Source of the DNA: JBKHJA01 sp046538375
Lineage (GTDB): Bacteria > Acidobacteriota > Aminicenantia > Aminicenantales > Aminicenantaceae
Length of the DNA stretch: 34,653 bases
Reading direction: 5' to 3'
NCBI GenBank assembly: GCA_046538375.1
Contig: JBKHJA010000014.1
Location: 1 to 34,653 of the forward strand
The notes below the pieces were generated by a model. It was not told the DNA's origin, did not search any database, and saw nothing but the letters and a program-made list of their open reading frames with translations. Below, piece after piece: positions 15,167-23,037 of this stretch (the stretch's first letter is position 1; each line of letters opens with the position of its first letter). Both the position numbers and the translations under genes were made by a program.

Positions 15167-16714
15167 ATGAAAAAAAGGCTTCGCTGGAAACTGATTCTGG
15201 TCACAGCTGTGGTGGCCCTGGCCATTTTTCTGGCCTATCCTCCAAGAGAGAAGATAAACCTGGGCCTGGACCTCAAAGGGGGGATGCATCTGGTGCTTCA
15301 GGTGGTCACTCAGGATGCCATAAATATCGAAACAGACCAGGAAATCGTCCGTCTTCATGACCAGCTTCAGAAGAAAGACATTGAATACCAGACTATCACC
15401 AAGAAAGAACCAGGCGAATTCGCGGTTCAAGATATCAATCCGGACCAAGAAGGACAACTGAAAGATCTACTCGGTGATTACTTCAAAGAATGGAATTACA
15501 GCATAATCGGAAAAACAGCTACCCTATCTCTGAAAGCGAATGTGGCCCAGCACCTCAAGGACCAATCTGTCCGACAGGCTCTTCAGACTATCCGCAGCCG
15601 CGTGGATGAACTGGGTTTGGCTGAGCCCACCATTCAGAGACAGGGGCTGTCTGGCAGCCGGATCATCGTGGAACTTCCCGGGGTTGAGAATCCGGAGAGA
15701 GTTAAAAACATCATCAAAACCACCGCTCTGCTGGAATGGAAACTGGTCAGAGCCGGGCCGGCTCCGGATAAAGAAACTCTCCTCAAAGATTTCGGGGGCG
15801 AGGTCCCCGAAGATATGGAGATCCTGCGGGGAGATCCCCTCAGGACAGAAGGAGGCTATTACCTTGTGGATAAGGTGGCCAGTGTCACCGGAAAAGATTT
15901 GAGAAATGCCCGCCGTTCGGTTGATGAATGGAATAATCCGGCGGTGTCCTTTTCTCTGGATTCTGACGGAGCCAAGAGGTTCTACAAGCTGACCTCTGAC
16001 AATATCGGGAAACCTCTGGCTATTGTGCTGGACAACAAAATACAAGAAGTGGCCACCATACAAGACCGAATTTCTGACAGCGGGATCATCCACGGCCGCT
16101 TCTCGGTGGAGGAAGCCGAAGATATCGCCCTGGTTCTCAGAGCAGGCGCGCTTCCTGCTTCCATCAAGTACCTGGAGGAAAGAACTATCGGGCCTTCCCT
16201 GGGCGCCGACTCCATCCGCAAGGGCCTCTCCGCCACTGTCATTGCTCTTATTATGGTCATGATTTTCATGGCCTTTTACTACCGGACCTCCGGGCTCAAC
16301 GCCGTGGTGGCTCTCATCCTGAACATCCTTATCCTTATGGGTGCTCTCGCCTACTTCAAAGCCACCCTGACCCTTCCCGGAATAGCCGGGATCATTCTGA
16401 CTATCGGGATGGCTGTGGACGCCAATGTGCTGGTATTCGAAAGAATTCGGGAAGAGCTGTCCACAGGGAAAACCATCCTGAGTTCCATAGCCTTTGGATT
16501 TTCCCGGGCCTTCAGGACCATTCTGGACGCCAACATGACCACCATCATTGCTGCTGTCTTCCTTTTTCAGTTTGGAACAGGCCCTATCAGGGGATTTGCG
16601 GTGACCCTGATCATCGGTATCACCGCCAGTATGTTCACAGCCGTGTTTGTCTCCCATCTGATTTTTGATCTCTTCCACGCCAGAAGAAAAAAGAGAGAGA
16701 AATTGAGCATATAA
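15167..16714 (+). CDS. secD: Protein translocase subunit SecD
   Basis: A 515-residue inner-membrane protein that, with SecF, uses the proton motive force to complete export through SecYEG. An N-terminal transmembrane helix (about 8-24) is followed by the GLDLKGGMHLVL motif, the large periplasmic P1 region with the RSRVDELGLAEPTIQRQG segment, and the IVLDNKIQEVATIQDRISDSGIIHGRFS head domain. Five C-terminal helices include GIILTIGMAVDANVLVFERIREE, the conserved TM4 proton-relay motif. Complete and typical. secF starts 2 nt after the stop. Confidence 0.96.
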   Translation: MKKRLRWKLILVTAVVALAIFLAYPPREKINLGLDLKGGMHLVLQVVTQDAINIETDQEIVRLHDQLQKKDIEYQTITKKEPGEFAVQDINPDQEGQLKDLLGDYFKEWNYSIIGKTATLSLKANVAQHLKDQSVRQALQTIRSRVDELGLAEPTIQRQGLSGSRIIVELPGVENPERVKNIIKTTALLEWKLVRAGPAPDKETLLKDFGGEVPEDMEILRGDPLRTEGGYYLVDKVASVTGKDLRNARRSVDEWNNPAVSFSLDSDGAKRFYKLTSDNIGKPLAIVLDNKIQEVATIQDRISDSGIIHGRFSVEEAEDIALVLRAGALPASIKYLEERTIGPSLGADSIRKGLSATVIALIMVMIFMAFYYRTSGLNAVVALILNILILMGALAYFKATLTLPGIAGIILTIGMAVDANVLVFERIREELSTGKTILSSIAFGFSRAFRTILDANMTTIIAAVFLFQFGTGPIRGFAVTLIIGITASMFTAVFVSHLIFDLFHARRKKREKLSI

Positions 16715-16716
16715 AC

Positions 16717-17877
16717 ATGCAGATATTCAGGAAGCCCAGTTTTAAATTCATGAAATTCAAATTTGTGGCTTTCTCTCTGTCCGGAATTCTCATTCTTACA
16801 GGCATTTTTAACATCACCACCGGGAAAGGGCTGAATTACGGTATCGACTTTGCCGGAGGAACCCTGATCCGGTTGATGTTCAAAGACCCTTTCCCCACCT
16901 CTCAGGTCAGAAAAAAACTCAGAGATGAAGGCTTAGGAGACAGCCGCATTCAGGAAGTGGGAAGATCCAGCAGAGAATACATCATCAGAACCATGCAGGC
17001 CGGAGGAGAACCAGGGCAGCAGGAAGAAATCGAAGCTCACGAAATTATCGGCAACAGAGTGATCGAAACTCTGCGCCGGGGGGAAGAAAAAACTTTTCTC
17101 CAGCAGGGAAAAAAAGACCTCAACAGCATCGATCAATCGGAACTCACTCTCCTCCTTGAATCCTCTTTTCCGGAAGAAGCTTCCACCGCAGCTCAGAGCA
17201 TTCTTGATTATAGAATCGACAAAGGAATCATAGAAAATTACAAAGAGCTTGAACAAATCCCGGGGCTCAGTCCCGAAGTTATAGACTATGTTGAACAAAA
17301 AACTTTTCTGGGGAATTTAACCGTCCTGAGCAAAGAAACAGTGGGCCCTCAGGTGGGTCATGACCTCAGACGCAAGGCCACCCAGGCCACCATCTGGGCT
17401 CTGATCGGAATGCTCATCTACATCGGCATCCGGTTCAAATTCGCCTACGGGGTAGCAGCGATCCTGACCTTAGCTCATGATGTTCTTTTGACTCTGGGCC
17501 TCTTCTCCTTGACCAACAGAGAAATCAACCTTCCCGTTATTGCAGCCATTTTGACTATCGTGGGATATTCTCTTAACGATACCATAGTGGTCTTTGACCG
17601 AGTCAGGGATAATCTTAAAATATTCAGAAAACATCATTTTCAAGACATTCTGGATACCAGTATCAATCAAACCCTGAGCCGGACCGTGATCACCTCTGGA
17701 ACAACCTTTCTCACCGTAACCGCTCTTTTCCTGTTTGGAGGGGAAGTGATCAACGATTTTGCCTTCACCATGATGATGGGAGTGATCATCGGAACCTATT
17801 CTTCGATTTATCAGTCCTGCCCCCTGCTTTTCTTCTGGAATCAGATATTCAAACCAAAAAAAGGAATGAGAAAATAA
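16717..17877 (+). CDS. secF: Protein translocase subunit SecF with inserted ComEA-like helix-hairpin-helix segment
   Basis: A 386-residue partner of SecD, roughly 80 residues longer than many SecF proteins. Standard parts are TM1 (about 15-33), GLNYGIDFAGGTLI, then five C-terminal helices with TIVGYSLNDTIVVFDRVRDN. Between the periplasmic segment (to about 120) and LTVLSKETVGPQVG (201-214) lies an extra block, about 125-200. It reads KKDLNSIDQSELTLLL ... SILDYRIDKGIIENYKELEQIPGLSPEVIDYV and resembles the ComEA/GspK helix-hairpin-helix repeat (DLNTA..EEL..IIxYR..G.F.s..EL..VPGI). The flanking core is intact, so this is an insertion, not a frameshift. Its role is unknown; a periplasmic binding function is inferred. 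Confidence 0.93.
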   Translation: MQIFRKPSFKFMKFKFVAFSLSGILILTGIFNITTGKGLNYGIDFAGGTLIRLMFKDPFPTSQVRKKLRDEGLGDSRIQEVGRSSREYIIRTMQAGGEPGQQEEIEAHEIIGNRVIETLRRGEEKTFLQQGKKDLNSIDQSELTLLLESSFPEEASTAAQSILDYRIDKGIIENYKELEQIPGLSPEVIDYVEQKTFLGNLTVLSKETVGPQVGHDLRRKATQATIWALIGMLIYIGIRFKFAYGVAAILTLAHDVLLTLGLFSLTNREINLPVIAAILTIVGYSLNDTIVVFDRVRDNLKIFRKHHFQDILDTSINQTLSRTVITSGTTFLTVTALFLFGGEVINDFAFTMMMGVIIGTYSSIYQSCPLLFFWNQIFKPKKGMRK

Positions 17878-17889
17878 TGATTTTAAGAC

Positions 17890-17918
17890 TTGAAAAAAGA
17901 GATTTTTTAATTTATAAT
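17890..17918 (+). promoter_or_regulatory. Sigma70-type promoter for tonB-exbB-exbD
   Basis: TTGAAA (17890-17895) and a perfect TATAAT (17913-17918) are separated by 17 nt in an AT-rich gap after secF. Predicted start is near 17925. GAGG (17941-17944) then sits 7 nt before the ATG at 17952. Confidence 0.7.
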
Positions 17919-17951
17919 TTTCATGGATTAAATCCCGTATGAGGTAAACAG

Positions 17952-18728
17952 ATGGCAAAAAAAACCAAGCCTAAAATAAAGGAAGAAGTCCCTAGCGTGT
18001 TTAAAGACTCCTTCTTTGTAGGCGAAAAAGGTGGATTAAGGAAAGTTATAGCTTTACCTATTGCTTTGCTCATCCATGCCATAGCGGTAGCCGCTTTGGT
18101 TGTCCTTCCCCTGTTGAGCACCTCCGATCTTCCTGAGGTAGAAGTATACAGCGCTTTCCTGGCCCCTCCTCCACCTCCTCCACCTCCCCCACCTCCCCCA
18201 GCTAAAAAACGTGAAAGCAAACGCCCCAAAACCCGTATCAAACCGGTCAGGGCTCAAGCCGATATCGAACCCGGCACCCTGGTCGCCCCTGTGGAAATCC
18301 CTGACGAAATCGCTGAAGAAGAACTCACTGACATCGGCATCGAAGGCGGTGTAGAAGGCGGAGTGGAAGGCGGCGTGGTCGGAGGCGTGCTGGGCGGCGT
18401 GGTCGGAGGCGTGCTGGGCGGTGTGGTCGGCGAAGTGGAAGCCCCTGTGCGTGCTGTGGGTGAAATCAAACCTCCCAGACTGATCAAAAAAGTGGAACCC
18501 CTCTATCCAGAAATCGCCAGGCAGGCTAGAGTGGAAGGAGTGGTGATCCTGGAAGCCACCACCGATATCTACGGCAGAGTCCAAAGGATCAAAGTGCTGC
18601 GCTCCATTCCCCTGTTGGATCAATCCGCTATTGATGCAGTCCGCCAGTGGGTCTACGAACCCATGATAATCAACGGACGCCCCAGAGGTGTTATCTTTAC
18701 CGTCACTGTTAGATTTCAACTAAAATAG
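17952..18728 (+). CDS. TonB-family energy transducer
   Basis: A 258-residue protein linking the inner-membrane ExbB-ExbD motor to outer-membrane TonB-dependent transporters. A cytoplasmic start is followed by a transmembrane helix (about 34-54, with the His-containing LPIALLIHAIAVAALVV typical of TonB). A run of about ten prolines (75-86) and a basic stretch follow, then a glycine-valine repeat (132-158, GGVEGGVEGGVVGGVLGG pattern). The C-terminal TonB domain (about 172-258) contains LIKKVEPLYPEIARQARVEGVVILEATTDIYGRV and ends in VRFQLK. The Gly-Val linker is probably a flexible periplasmic spanner. I give no symbol because multiple TonB paralogues are likely in such genomes. exbB and exbD follow in order. 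Confidence 0.93.
   Translation: MAKKTKPKIKEEVPSVFKDSFFVGEKGGLRKVIALPIALLIHAIAVAALVVLPLLSTSDLPEVEVYSAFLAPPPPPPPPPPPPAKKRESKRPKTRIKPVRAQADIEPGTLVAPVEIPDEIAEEELTDIGIEGGVEGGVEGGVVGGVLGGVVGGVLGGVVGEVEAPVRAVGEIKPPRLIKKVEPLYPEIARQARVEGVVILEATTDIYGRVQRIKVLRSIPLLDQSAIDAVRQWVYEPMIINGRPRGVIFTVTVRFQLK
18369..18430 (+). repeat. 24-bp tandem repeat inside the tonB-like gene
   Basis: Two exact 24-bp units (18369-18392 and 18393-18416) and a 14-nt partial third (18417-18430) encode GGVVGGVL units of the Gly-Val linker. Unit-number changes would keep the frame and alter linker length. Confidence 0.85.
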
Positions 18729-18771
18729 AAAAGCTTTAGATGGCTTTCTAATTTAAAAGGAGGTACTTAAA

Positions 18772-19455
18772 ATGCAATTTGGTCTGATTGAAATGTGGCA
18801 GGCCATGGGAGCTGTGGCTAAAACTGTTGCGATTATTTTGATTTGCTTATCCGTCATTTCCCTCTATCTCTTCTTTGAAAGACAGTTCGTCTTTTTTAAA
18901 GCAAGGTCAAAATCAAGACAGGTGGCCCCGAAGCTGGCTAAACTGATGCAGAGCGGAAACATCAAAGAAGCTTTGGACCTATCGTCGAAGAAAGATTTCA
19001 AGGGAAGCCATTTGGCTAGAGTGACTGCTGCAGGCATCCGGGAATTTTTTGAAGGAAAAGAAGCCAATCTCTCTCTTGAAGAACAGGTAGAGACAGCCCG
19101 GAGAGGCTGTGAAAGAGCAGCCACCATCTTTACCCAGGAACTGAGGAGAGGTTCCAACACCTTGGCAACCATAGCCACCTCTTCACCGTTTATCGGTCTC
19201 TTCGGAACAATCTTCGGTATCATCAATGCGTTCCGAGGGATGGCTCTTACAGGATCCGGCGGTATTGGTGCGGTGGCCCAGGGTATTGCTGAAGCCTTGA
19301 TAACCACGGCTTTTGGTATCGGTGTGGCCATAATTGCGCTGTGGTGTTTCAACTTCTTATCCACCAGAATCGAAACCTACGGTGCCGAGATGGCCAATAC
19401 CACTTCTCAAATTGTGGATTTCTTCGTCAGAAAAGAAGAACAAAAATCAGCTTAA
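18772..19455 (+). CDS. exbB: ExbB/TolQ/MotA-family proton channel subunit
   Basis: A 227-residue inner-membrane protein. TM1 lies at about 15-32 and a cytoplasmic loop follows. The two C-terminal helices have the family core ATSSPFIGLFGTIFGIINAF (about 138-157) and GIAEALITTAFGIGVAIIALWCFNFLS (about 171-197). It forms a pentameric proton channel with ExbD that energises TonB. An excellent ribosome binding site, AAAGGAGGT, precedes the ATG by 7 nt, the best in the window, suggesting high expression. Position between tonB and exbD favours ExbB over TolQ; no tolA, tolB or pal is present. Confidence 0.92.
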   Translation: MQFGLIEMWQAMGAVAKTVAIILICLSVISLYLFFERQFVFFKARSKSRQVAPKLAKLMQSGNIKEALDLSSKKDFKGSHLARVTAAGIREFFEGKEANLSLEEQVETARRGCERAATIFTQELRRGSNTLATIATSSPFIGLFGTIFGIINAFRGMALTGSGGIGAVAQGIAEALITTAFGIGVAIIALWCFNFLSTRIETYGAEMANTTSQIVDFFVRKEEQKSA

Positions 19456-19494
19456 AAAGCACACTCATCAAGGTCTGATTTGAAAGGATAAAAA

Positions 19495-19914
19495 ATGGCA
19501 GTTTCTGTAGGGAACCAGGACGAAGTCCAGTCTGAACCTAATGTGGTTCCTCTCTGTGACGTCCTTCTGGTGCTTCTGATCATCTTCATGGTGGTCACCC
19601 CGCTGGTTCAAAAAGGAGTGGACGTAAGACTTCCTACTGCTCTCAACACCATCAACCAGCCCGAAAATCCTGAAGTGGTTCTTTCTATAAAAAAAGATGG
19701 AACCATATTCGTGAATCAAGATCAAGCCACAGATGAGACTTTACAGACTCTGTTAGAAGAAGCCTTTTTGACAGCCAGCGATAACAAACTCTACCTCAGG
19801 GCTGATCAGGATCTGGAATACGGAAAAGTGGTGGATATCATCGACATTCTCAAGTTTTCCGGGGTAGAGATTGTGGGAATCATCACCGAAAAAAAAGCAG
19901 AAAAGAGAGATTAA
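19495..19914 (+). CDS. exbD: ExbD/TolR-family biopolymer transport protein
   Basis: A 139-residue protein with a short cytoplasmic start, one transmembrane helix carrying the essential aspartate (PLCDVLLVLLIIFMVVTPL, D22) and a periplasmic TolR/ExbD domain ending in VVDIIDILKFSGVEIVGIIT. It dimerises inside the ExbB pentamer to use the proton gradient. It starts 39 nt after exbB and ends the operon, convergent with the SplB-like gene that ends at 19958. Confidence 0.93.
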   Translation: MAVSVGNQDEVQSEPNVVPLCDVLLVLLIIFMVVTPLVQKGVDVRLPTALNTINQPENPEVVLSIKKDGTIFVNQDQATDETLQTLLEEAFLTASDNKLYLRADQDLEYGKVVDIIDILKFSGVEIVGIITEKKAEKRD

Positions 19915-19957
19915 CCTGACTTCCCTGGTGTCTTTCTTCCCAGAATACATCACTATT

Positions 19958-21061
19958 TCAGGATAACCCAGGGTAAGAGAGAAAACGTTCCACTTCTCTC
20001 TTACCCTGTGGTGCCCAACCCAGAACTTCCCGCCAGATGTCTTCACTTTCCATACAAAAATAAACAGGGATTCTGCTTCCGCTTTTGTTTCTTATACACC
20101 GGACTATATGCAGGTAAAGCTCAACCCGCAACGGCTTAAAATATCTGCACTTGCCGTCTTTTCCCCTGATGAATTCATCACAAAAGACTTTGGCTGCTGG
20201 AAATCTTCTCCTGATGAAAGATTTAAGATCAGGAGGGAACCTCAAACTCCCCAGGCTTATCCAGGAAATCCTGTCCGGATCTACGGCTTTCAGCATCTTA
20301 TCTACCACCTCTGCATAATCTTCTTTCCAGCCAGGATAGCGAATCAAAGGGTCGAAATGAAAACCTACAGGAAACCCCCTGTTCATGACCTGCCGGGCGG
20401 CCTCGATTCTTTCCTCCACCGGTGGAGCTTTTTCCTCTAACTCCCGGGCCACGGCCGAAGAACTGAGCGACCAGGATATGACCACGTTCTCGGCTGGCTC
20501 CTGTTTTAAAACATTTTTTATGTTGGTGGTCTTGGTTTTCAGCTCGAACCAGGCCTTCTTTCTTCTAAAATAGGAGATCAGATCTTTCGAATTTTCTGTG
20601 ATATGATCCAGGGCCAAAGAATCCCCCAGCTCTCCGGTGCCCATGCGAAAAATCCTTTCTCTGTTCTTGGCAAAAAACGCGTCAAGCTCTGACCACATGT
20701 CCTGGAGATTGACATGAACGGTGATCAACGGATTGGATAGATAATGCTGCAGGATGCAGTAAGAGCAGTCCACAGGGCAGTTGAGCTCCAAGTTGATGAT
20801 GAAATAGTTGCAGCCTATATAACGGGGGGTGCAGGGGCATGGTTTGACAAATTGGCCCTTTTTGATGCTCAGCAGAAGATAGTTTTTCCCTTTCCTTATG
20901 GAGTTCCTGTCCGCTTTTATGTCTTCCATCAATTGTTGGGGGCGGTCGATGATTTGTGAAGGAATATGGGGAGTATTGTCCAAAATTCTCCTGGTCAGTG
21001 CGAAATCTTGACAGCCCCTTTCCATGAAGATTTTCTGAGGCTTGTAATTCGGTTCAGCCAT
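19958..21061 (-). CDS. SplB-like radical SAM protein (spore photoproduct lyase family)
   Basis: A 367-residue protein with the CxxxCxxC iron-sulfur motif in NCPVDCSYCILQHYL and the family's overall layout. Authentic spore photoproduct lyases have a hydrogen-donating cysteine in an AACTSD-like segment after the motif. The equivalent here reads MGTGELGDSLALDH, without that Cys. Photoproduct repair by the known mechanism is therefore unlikely, and I name it SplB-like only. Extra cysteines (CPCTPRYIGC) just before the radical SAM motif could bind another cofactor. Its start overlaps the end of the ParB-like gene by 8 nt, implying coupled translation. The last codons form a 15-bp perfect hairpin (19969-20008). 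Confidence 0.85.
   Translation of the reverse strand: MAEPNYKPQKIFMERGCQDFALTRRILDNTPHIPSQIIDRPQQLMEDIKADRNSIRKGKNYLLLSIKKGQFVKPCPCTPRYIGCNYFIINLELNCPVDCSYCILQHYLSNPLITVHVNLQDMWSELDAFFAKNRERIFRMGTGELGDSLALDHITENSKDLISYFRRKKAWFELKTKTTNIKNVLKQEPAENVVISWSLSSSAVARELEEKAPPVEERIEAARQVMNRGFPVGFHFDPLIRYPGWKEDYAEVVDKMLKAVDPDRISWISLGSLRFPPDLKSFIRRRFPAAKVFCDEFIRGKDGKCRYFKPLRVELYLHIVRCIRNKSGSRIPVYFCMESEDIWREVLGWAPQGKREVERFLSYPGLS
19969..20008. other. Perfect 15-bp stem-loop in the convergent exbD/splB-like junction
   Basis: CAGGGTAAGAGAGAA (19969-19983) pairs exactly with TTCTCTCTTACCCTG (19994-20008) around a 10-nt loop. The stem lies within the final codons of the SplB-like gene and 55 nt after the exbD stop. 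Neither side has a T-tract, so it is more likely an mRNA 3'-end stabiliser or Rho-type end than an intrinsic terminator. Confidence 0.65.
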
Positions 21062-22010
21062 TTCCCTGGAATTTGAACAGCCTTGAAAATTCTTTTCGGG
21101 AAGCTACCTGTTGAAGCTTGATGAGATGGCCCTGGAATTCCTTTTCATCCTTGAACCTGAACTGGACTGTGATGTTTTCATCTTCAAAAAAAGGAGAATG
21201 ATGGACGGCAATATCCTGGGGCCACCGCAGTCTCTTCAACGAAGAGTCAAAAGATTTTTCCTGCGAACTGAGATGAGGATATCTTTTCCTGTTGAGAATC
21301 AAGCGTATTTTATCGGCTTTCTGCACAGGAGGCCGTGTCTCAGAATCCAGAACCTTGAGGATCTCCTTTGAGTTCAGAATTTCCCTCACGGATAGATCTT
21401 CCCTGACAGATATTTCCCGGAGATTCTCCAGAACCTCTTTCTGCTTATTCTGCCCTAAGGGGACAATCAAGGGAATGATGATTTTTCTTTCTGCGGGAGT
21501 GAACGAAGCGAGGATCTCTAAACTGGTAAAAGGCATCCCTTTTTCCAGGATGATCTTTTTCAATCCCGGCTCAAACTGAGAGAAAGCGAGGAAAATGTCC
21601 AGATGATAGAATGTCCTGGGGATATCAAGAACGGACAGATAGGTGTTGAGAATATCTTTTTCGCTTTGGCCGAATTTTTTCAGCCTGCTCAAGATTTCTG
21701 TTTTCTCCAGCAGGTTATACTCCCTGAAGGCCAAATTTTCATAGAAAGCCAGCAAAAAAGCCTCCACATCGTCCTTTTCTTCCACCACCAAAACAGGGAT
21801 GGATTGAAGAGAGGCCTGCCTGCAGGCCAAGACCCTTTTCCATCCTGAAACAATAACACAGCGGTTATCCCTGAAGGTGACCAAAGGGGGATGAATCAGT
21901 CCTATTTTCCGGAGAGAGAGGGCCATTCTCTCCAGCGAAAAAAAATAGGAAATCCTGAATCTTTCGTCTTCAAGGGAAATCTGATTCAGGCTTATCTGCA
22001 TTTTTTTCAT
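21054..22010 (-). CDS. ParB/Spo0J N-terminal-domain-like protein
   Basis: A 318-residue protein. Residues 4-110 fit a ParB-type domain: SLNQISLEDERFRISY, then LALSLRKIGLIHPPLV-like spacing (SLERMALSLRKIGLIHPPLVTF), IVSGWKRVLACRQ in place of the usual GERRxxA box, and VEAFLLAFYENLAFREYNLLEKTEIL. Middle and C-terminal helices (to about 240) look ParB-like, and the last 80 residues are a charged tail. ParB domains bind DNA and CTP; the GERR arginines are only partly conserved (SGWKR), so CTPase activity is uncertain. There is no parA here, so chromosome partitioning is unlikely. Its 8-nt overlap with the SplB-like gene suggests that the two proteins act together. Confidence 0.75.
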   Translation of the reverse strand: MKKMQISLNQISLEDERFRISYFFSLERMALSLRKIGLIHPPLVTFRDNRCVIVSGWKRVLACRQASLQSIPVLVVEEKDDVEAFLLAFYENLAFREYNLLEKTEILSRLKKFGQSEKDILNTYLSVLDIPRTFYHLDIFLAFSQFEPGLKKIILEKGMPFTSLEILASFTPAERKIIIPLIVPLGQNKQKEVLENLREISVREDLSVREILNSKEILKVLDSETRPPVQKADKIRLILNRKRYPHLSSQEKSFDSSLKRLRWPQDIAVHHSPFFEDENITVQFRFKDEKEFQGHLIKLQQVASRKEFSRLFKFQGNG

Positions 22011-22075
22011 GCAGATATTCTAGTTTAAATCACAACCCGCGTCCAGTATCCTCATGGTAAGCATTCTTATCTTCG

Positions 22076-22215
22076 TGATGAGTATGGGTCCTGTCACGGC
22101 ACATCCCCATCCTCCCTTACTTCCGCACTTTAGAGAAACATAGAGTCCACGATTCCAGCATCGAGAAGCTGCGGTCGGATGGGGAGCCCCTGTGCCGTGC
22201 CACCCATACTCATCA
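22076..22215. repeat. Long hairpin element, copy B
   Basis: Same architecture as 12227-12363. Outer stem GATGAGTATGGGT pairs with ACCCATACTCATC, followed by CACGGCAC/GTGCCGTG and TCCCCATCC/GGATGGGGA. The apical part has diverged, and the GCTTCCGAG stem of copy A is lost. At the base, A22078-T22213 replaces the G-C pair of copy A, and G22077-C22214 replaces a G-T pair. It lies between the divergent ParB-like and phosphorylase-like genes. The remaining gene-free sequence, 22216-22329, shows no clear structure. Confidence 0.85.
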
Positions 22216-22291
22216 GGCGTTCATAATTATCATACAAAATAAAGTTTCCTAAGCTCATTCATTCTCCAGAAGCACCCTCTCTTTCCTTTCC

Positions 22292-22320
22292 TTGGGGAAT
22301 GCCCTCGTTTCCTTTATAAT
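22292..22320 (+). promoter_or_regulatory. Possible promoter before the phosphorylase-like gene
   Basis: A perfect TATAAT (22315-22320) with TTGGGG 17 nt upstream (22292-22297). The predicted start near 22327 would leave a leader of only 3 nt and exclude the AGGAG ribosome binding site (22321-22325). It is therefore either a leaderless promoter or a chance match. Confidence 0.3.
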
Positions 22321-22329
22321 AGGAGCAAA

Positions 22330-23034
22330 ATGGAAGATGAATCCATCATCAAACCCAAACCTTTAAGAGGATTCAAACGGAAAAAAGTGATCTATATTCC
22401 CTGTGACGCTCCTGATCAATTCATCCGCAAATTTTTCCAGAAAAACATCCTGAAGGAAAAGACCCTGGGTTATGGACAATTTATTCTCCTCAAGGATAGA
22501 ACAATCCTCTACCAGTGTCTGGGAGCTCCTGCGGCTGTGCTTTGTCTGGAACCGCTCATTTCTTCAGGCGCTGAAGAAATCCTGATCCTGGGATTCTGCG
22601 GCTCTCTCAACCCTGAACGCAGGATGCTGGAGGCAGCGGTTATCACCCAAGCCCGCTCTGAAGAAGGCACATCAAAACACTATTTCTCCAAAAGAAAAAC
22701 TTTCTATGCCTCTCCCCGCCTGAAAAACAGATTGAAAACCGAACTGACCCGCCGCGGCCTCTTCTTTCATCAAGGATCCACTGTGTCCACAGATGCCCCT
22801 TACCGGGAAACCAAACCCTGGCTGGTGGAAAAACAGGAGAAAAAAATCGATTTTGTGGATATGGAATGTTCGGCGGTTTTCGCCCTGGCCGAGTTTCACC
22901 ATATTCAGGCTGCAGCCTTGATGATCATAAGCGATGAACTCTCCGCCGGCCGGTGGAAGCAGAGCTTTCGTCTATTGGGTTTAAGGAAAAAGATCATGCA
23001 GTATTTTTTTCCGTTCATAAAGGAAAAGGAGTGA
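22330..23034 (+). CDS. Nucleoside-phosphorylase-family protein
   Basis: A 234-residue protein resembling the uridine phosphorylase/MTA nucleosidase (PNP_UDP) fold. Supporting features are a central CLGAPAAVLCLEPLISSGAEEILILGFCGSL segment (phosphate and core strand), SVSTDAPYRE-like (STVSTDAPYRET), VDMECSAVFALAEFH (the ribose-binding Met-Glu motif) and IISDELSAG (base-contacting Asp). The N-terminus is shorter and more basic than usual. The substrate cannot be told from sequence. AGGAG sits 4 nt before the ATG. The dehydrogenase gene follows 3 nt after the stop, so they are probably one operon. Confidence 0.8.
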   Translation: MEDESIIKPKPLRGFKRKKVIYIPCDAPDQFIRKFFQKNILKEKTLGYGQFILLKDRTILYQCLGAPAAVLCLEPLISSGAEEILILGFCGSLNPERRMLEAAVITQARSEEGTSKHYFSKRKTFYASPRLKNRLKTELTRRGLFFHQGSTVSTDAPYRETKPWLVEKQEKKIDFVDMECSAVFALAEFHHIQAAALMIISDELSAGRWKQSFRLLGLRKKIMQYFFPFIKEKE

Positions 23035-23037
23035 ACC

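Noticed and set aside
15524..16678. Long minus-strand open frame (384 codons) opposite secD
   Set aside because: It is antisense to an unmistakable SecD, has low-complexity His/Gly/Asp-rich composition, and shows no start signal or family motif.
19958..21061. Calling the radical SAM gene spore photoproduct lyase (splB)
   Set aside because: The hydrogen-donor cysteine segment is replaced, and nothing else in the window suggests sporulation.
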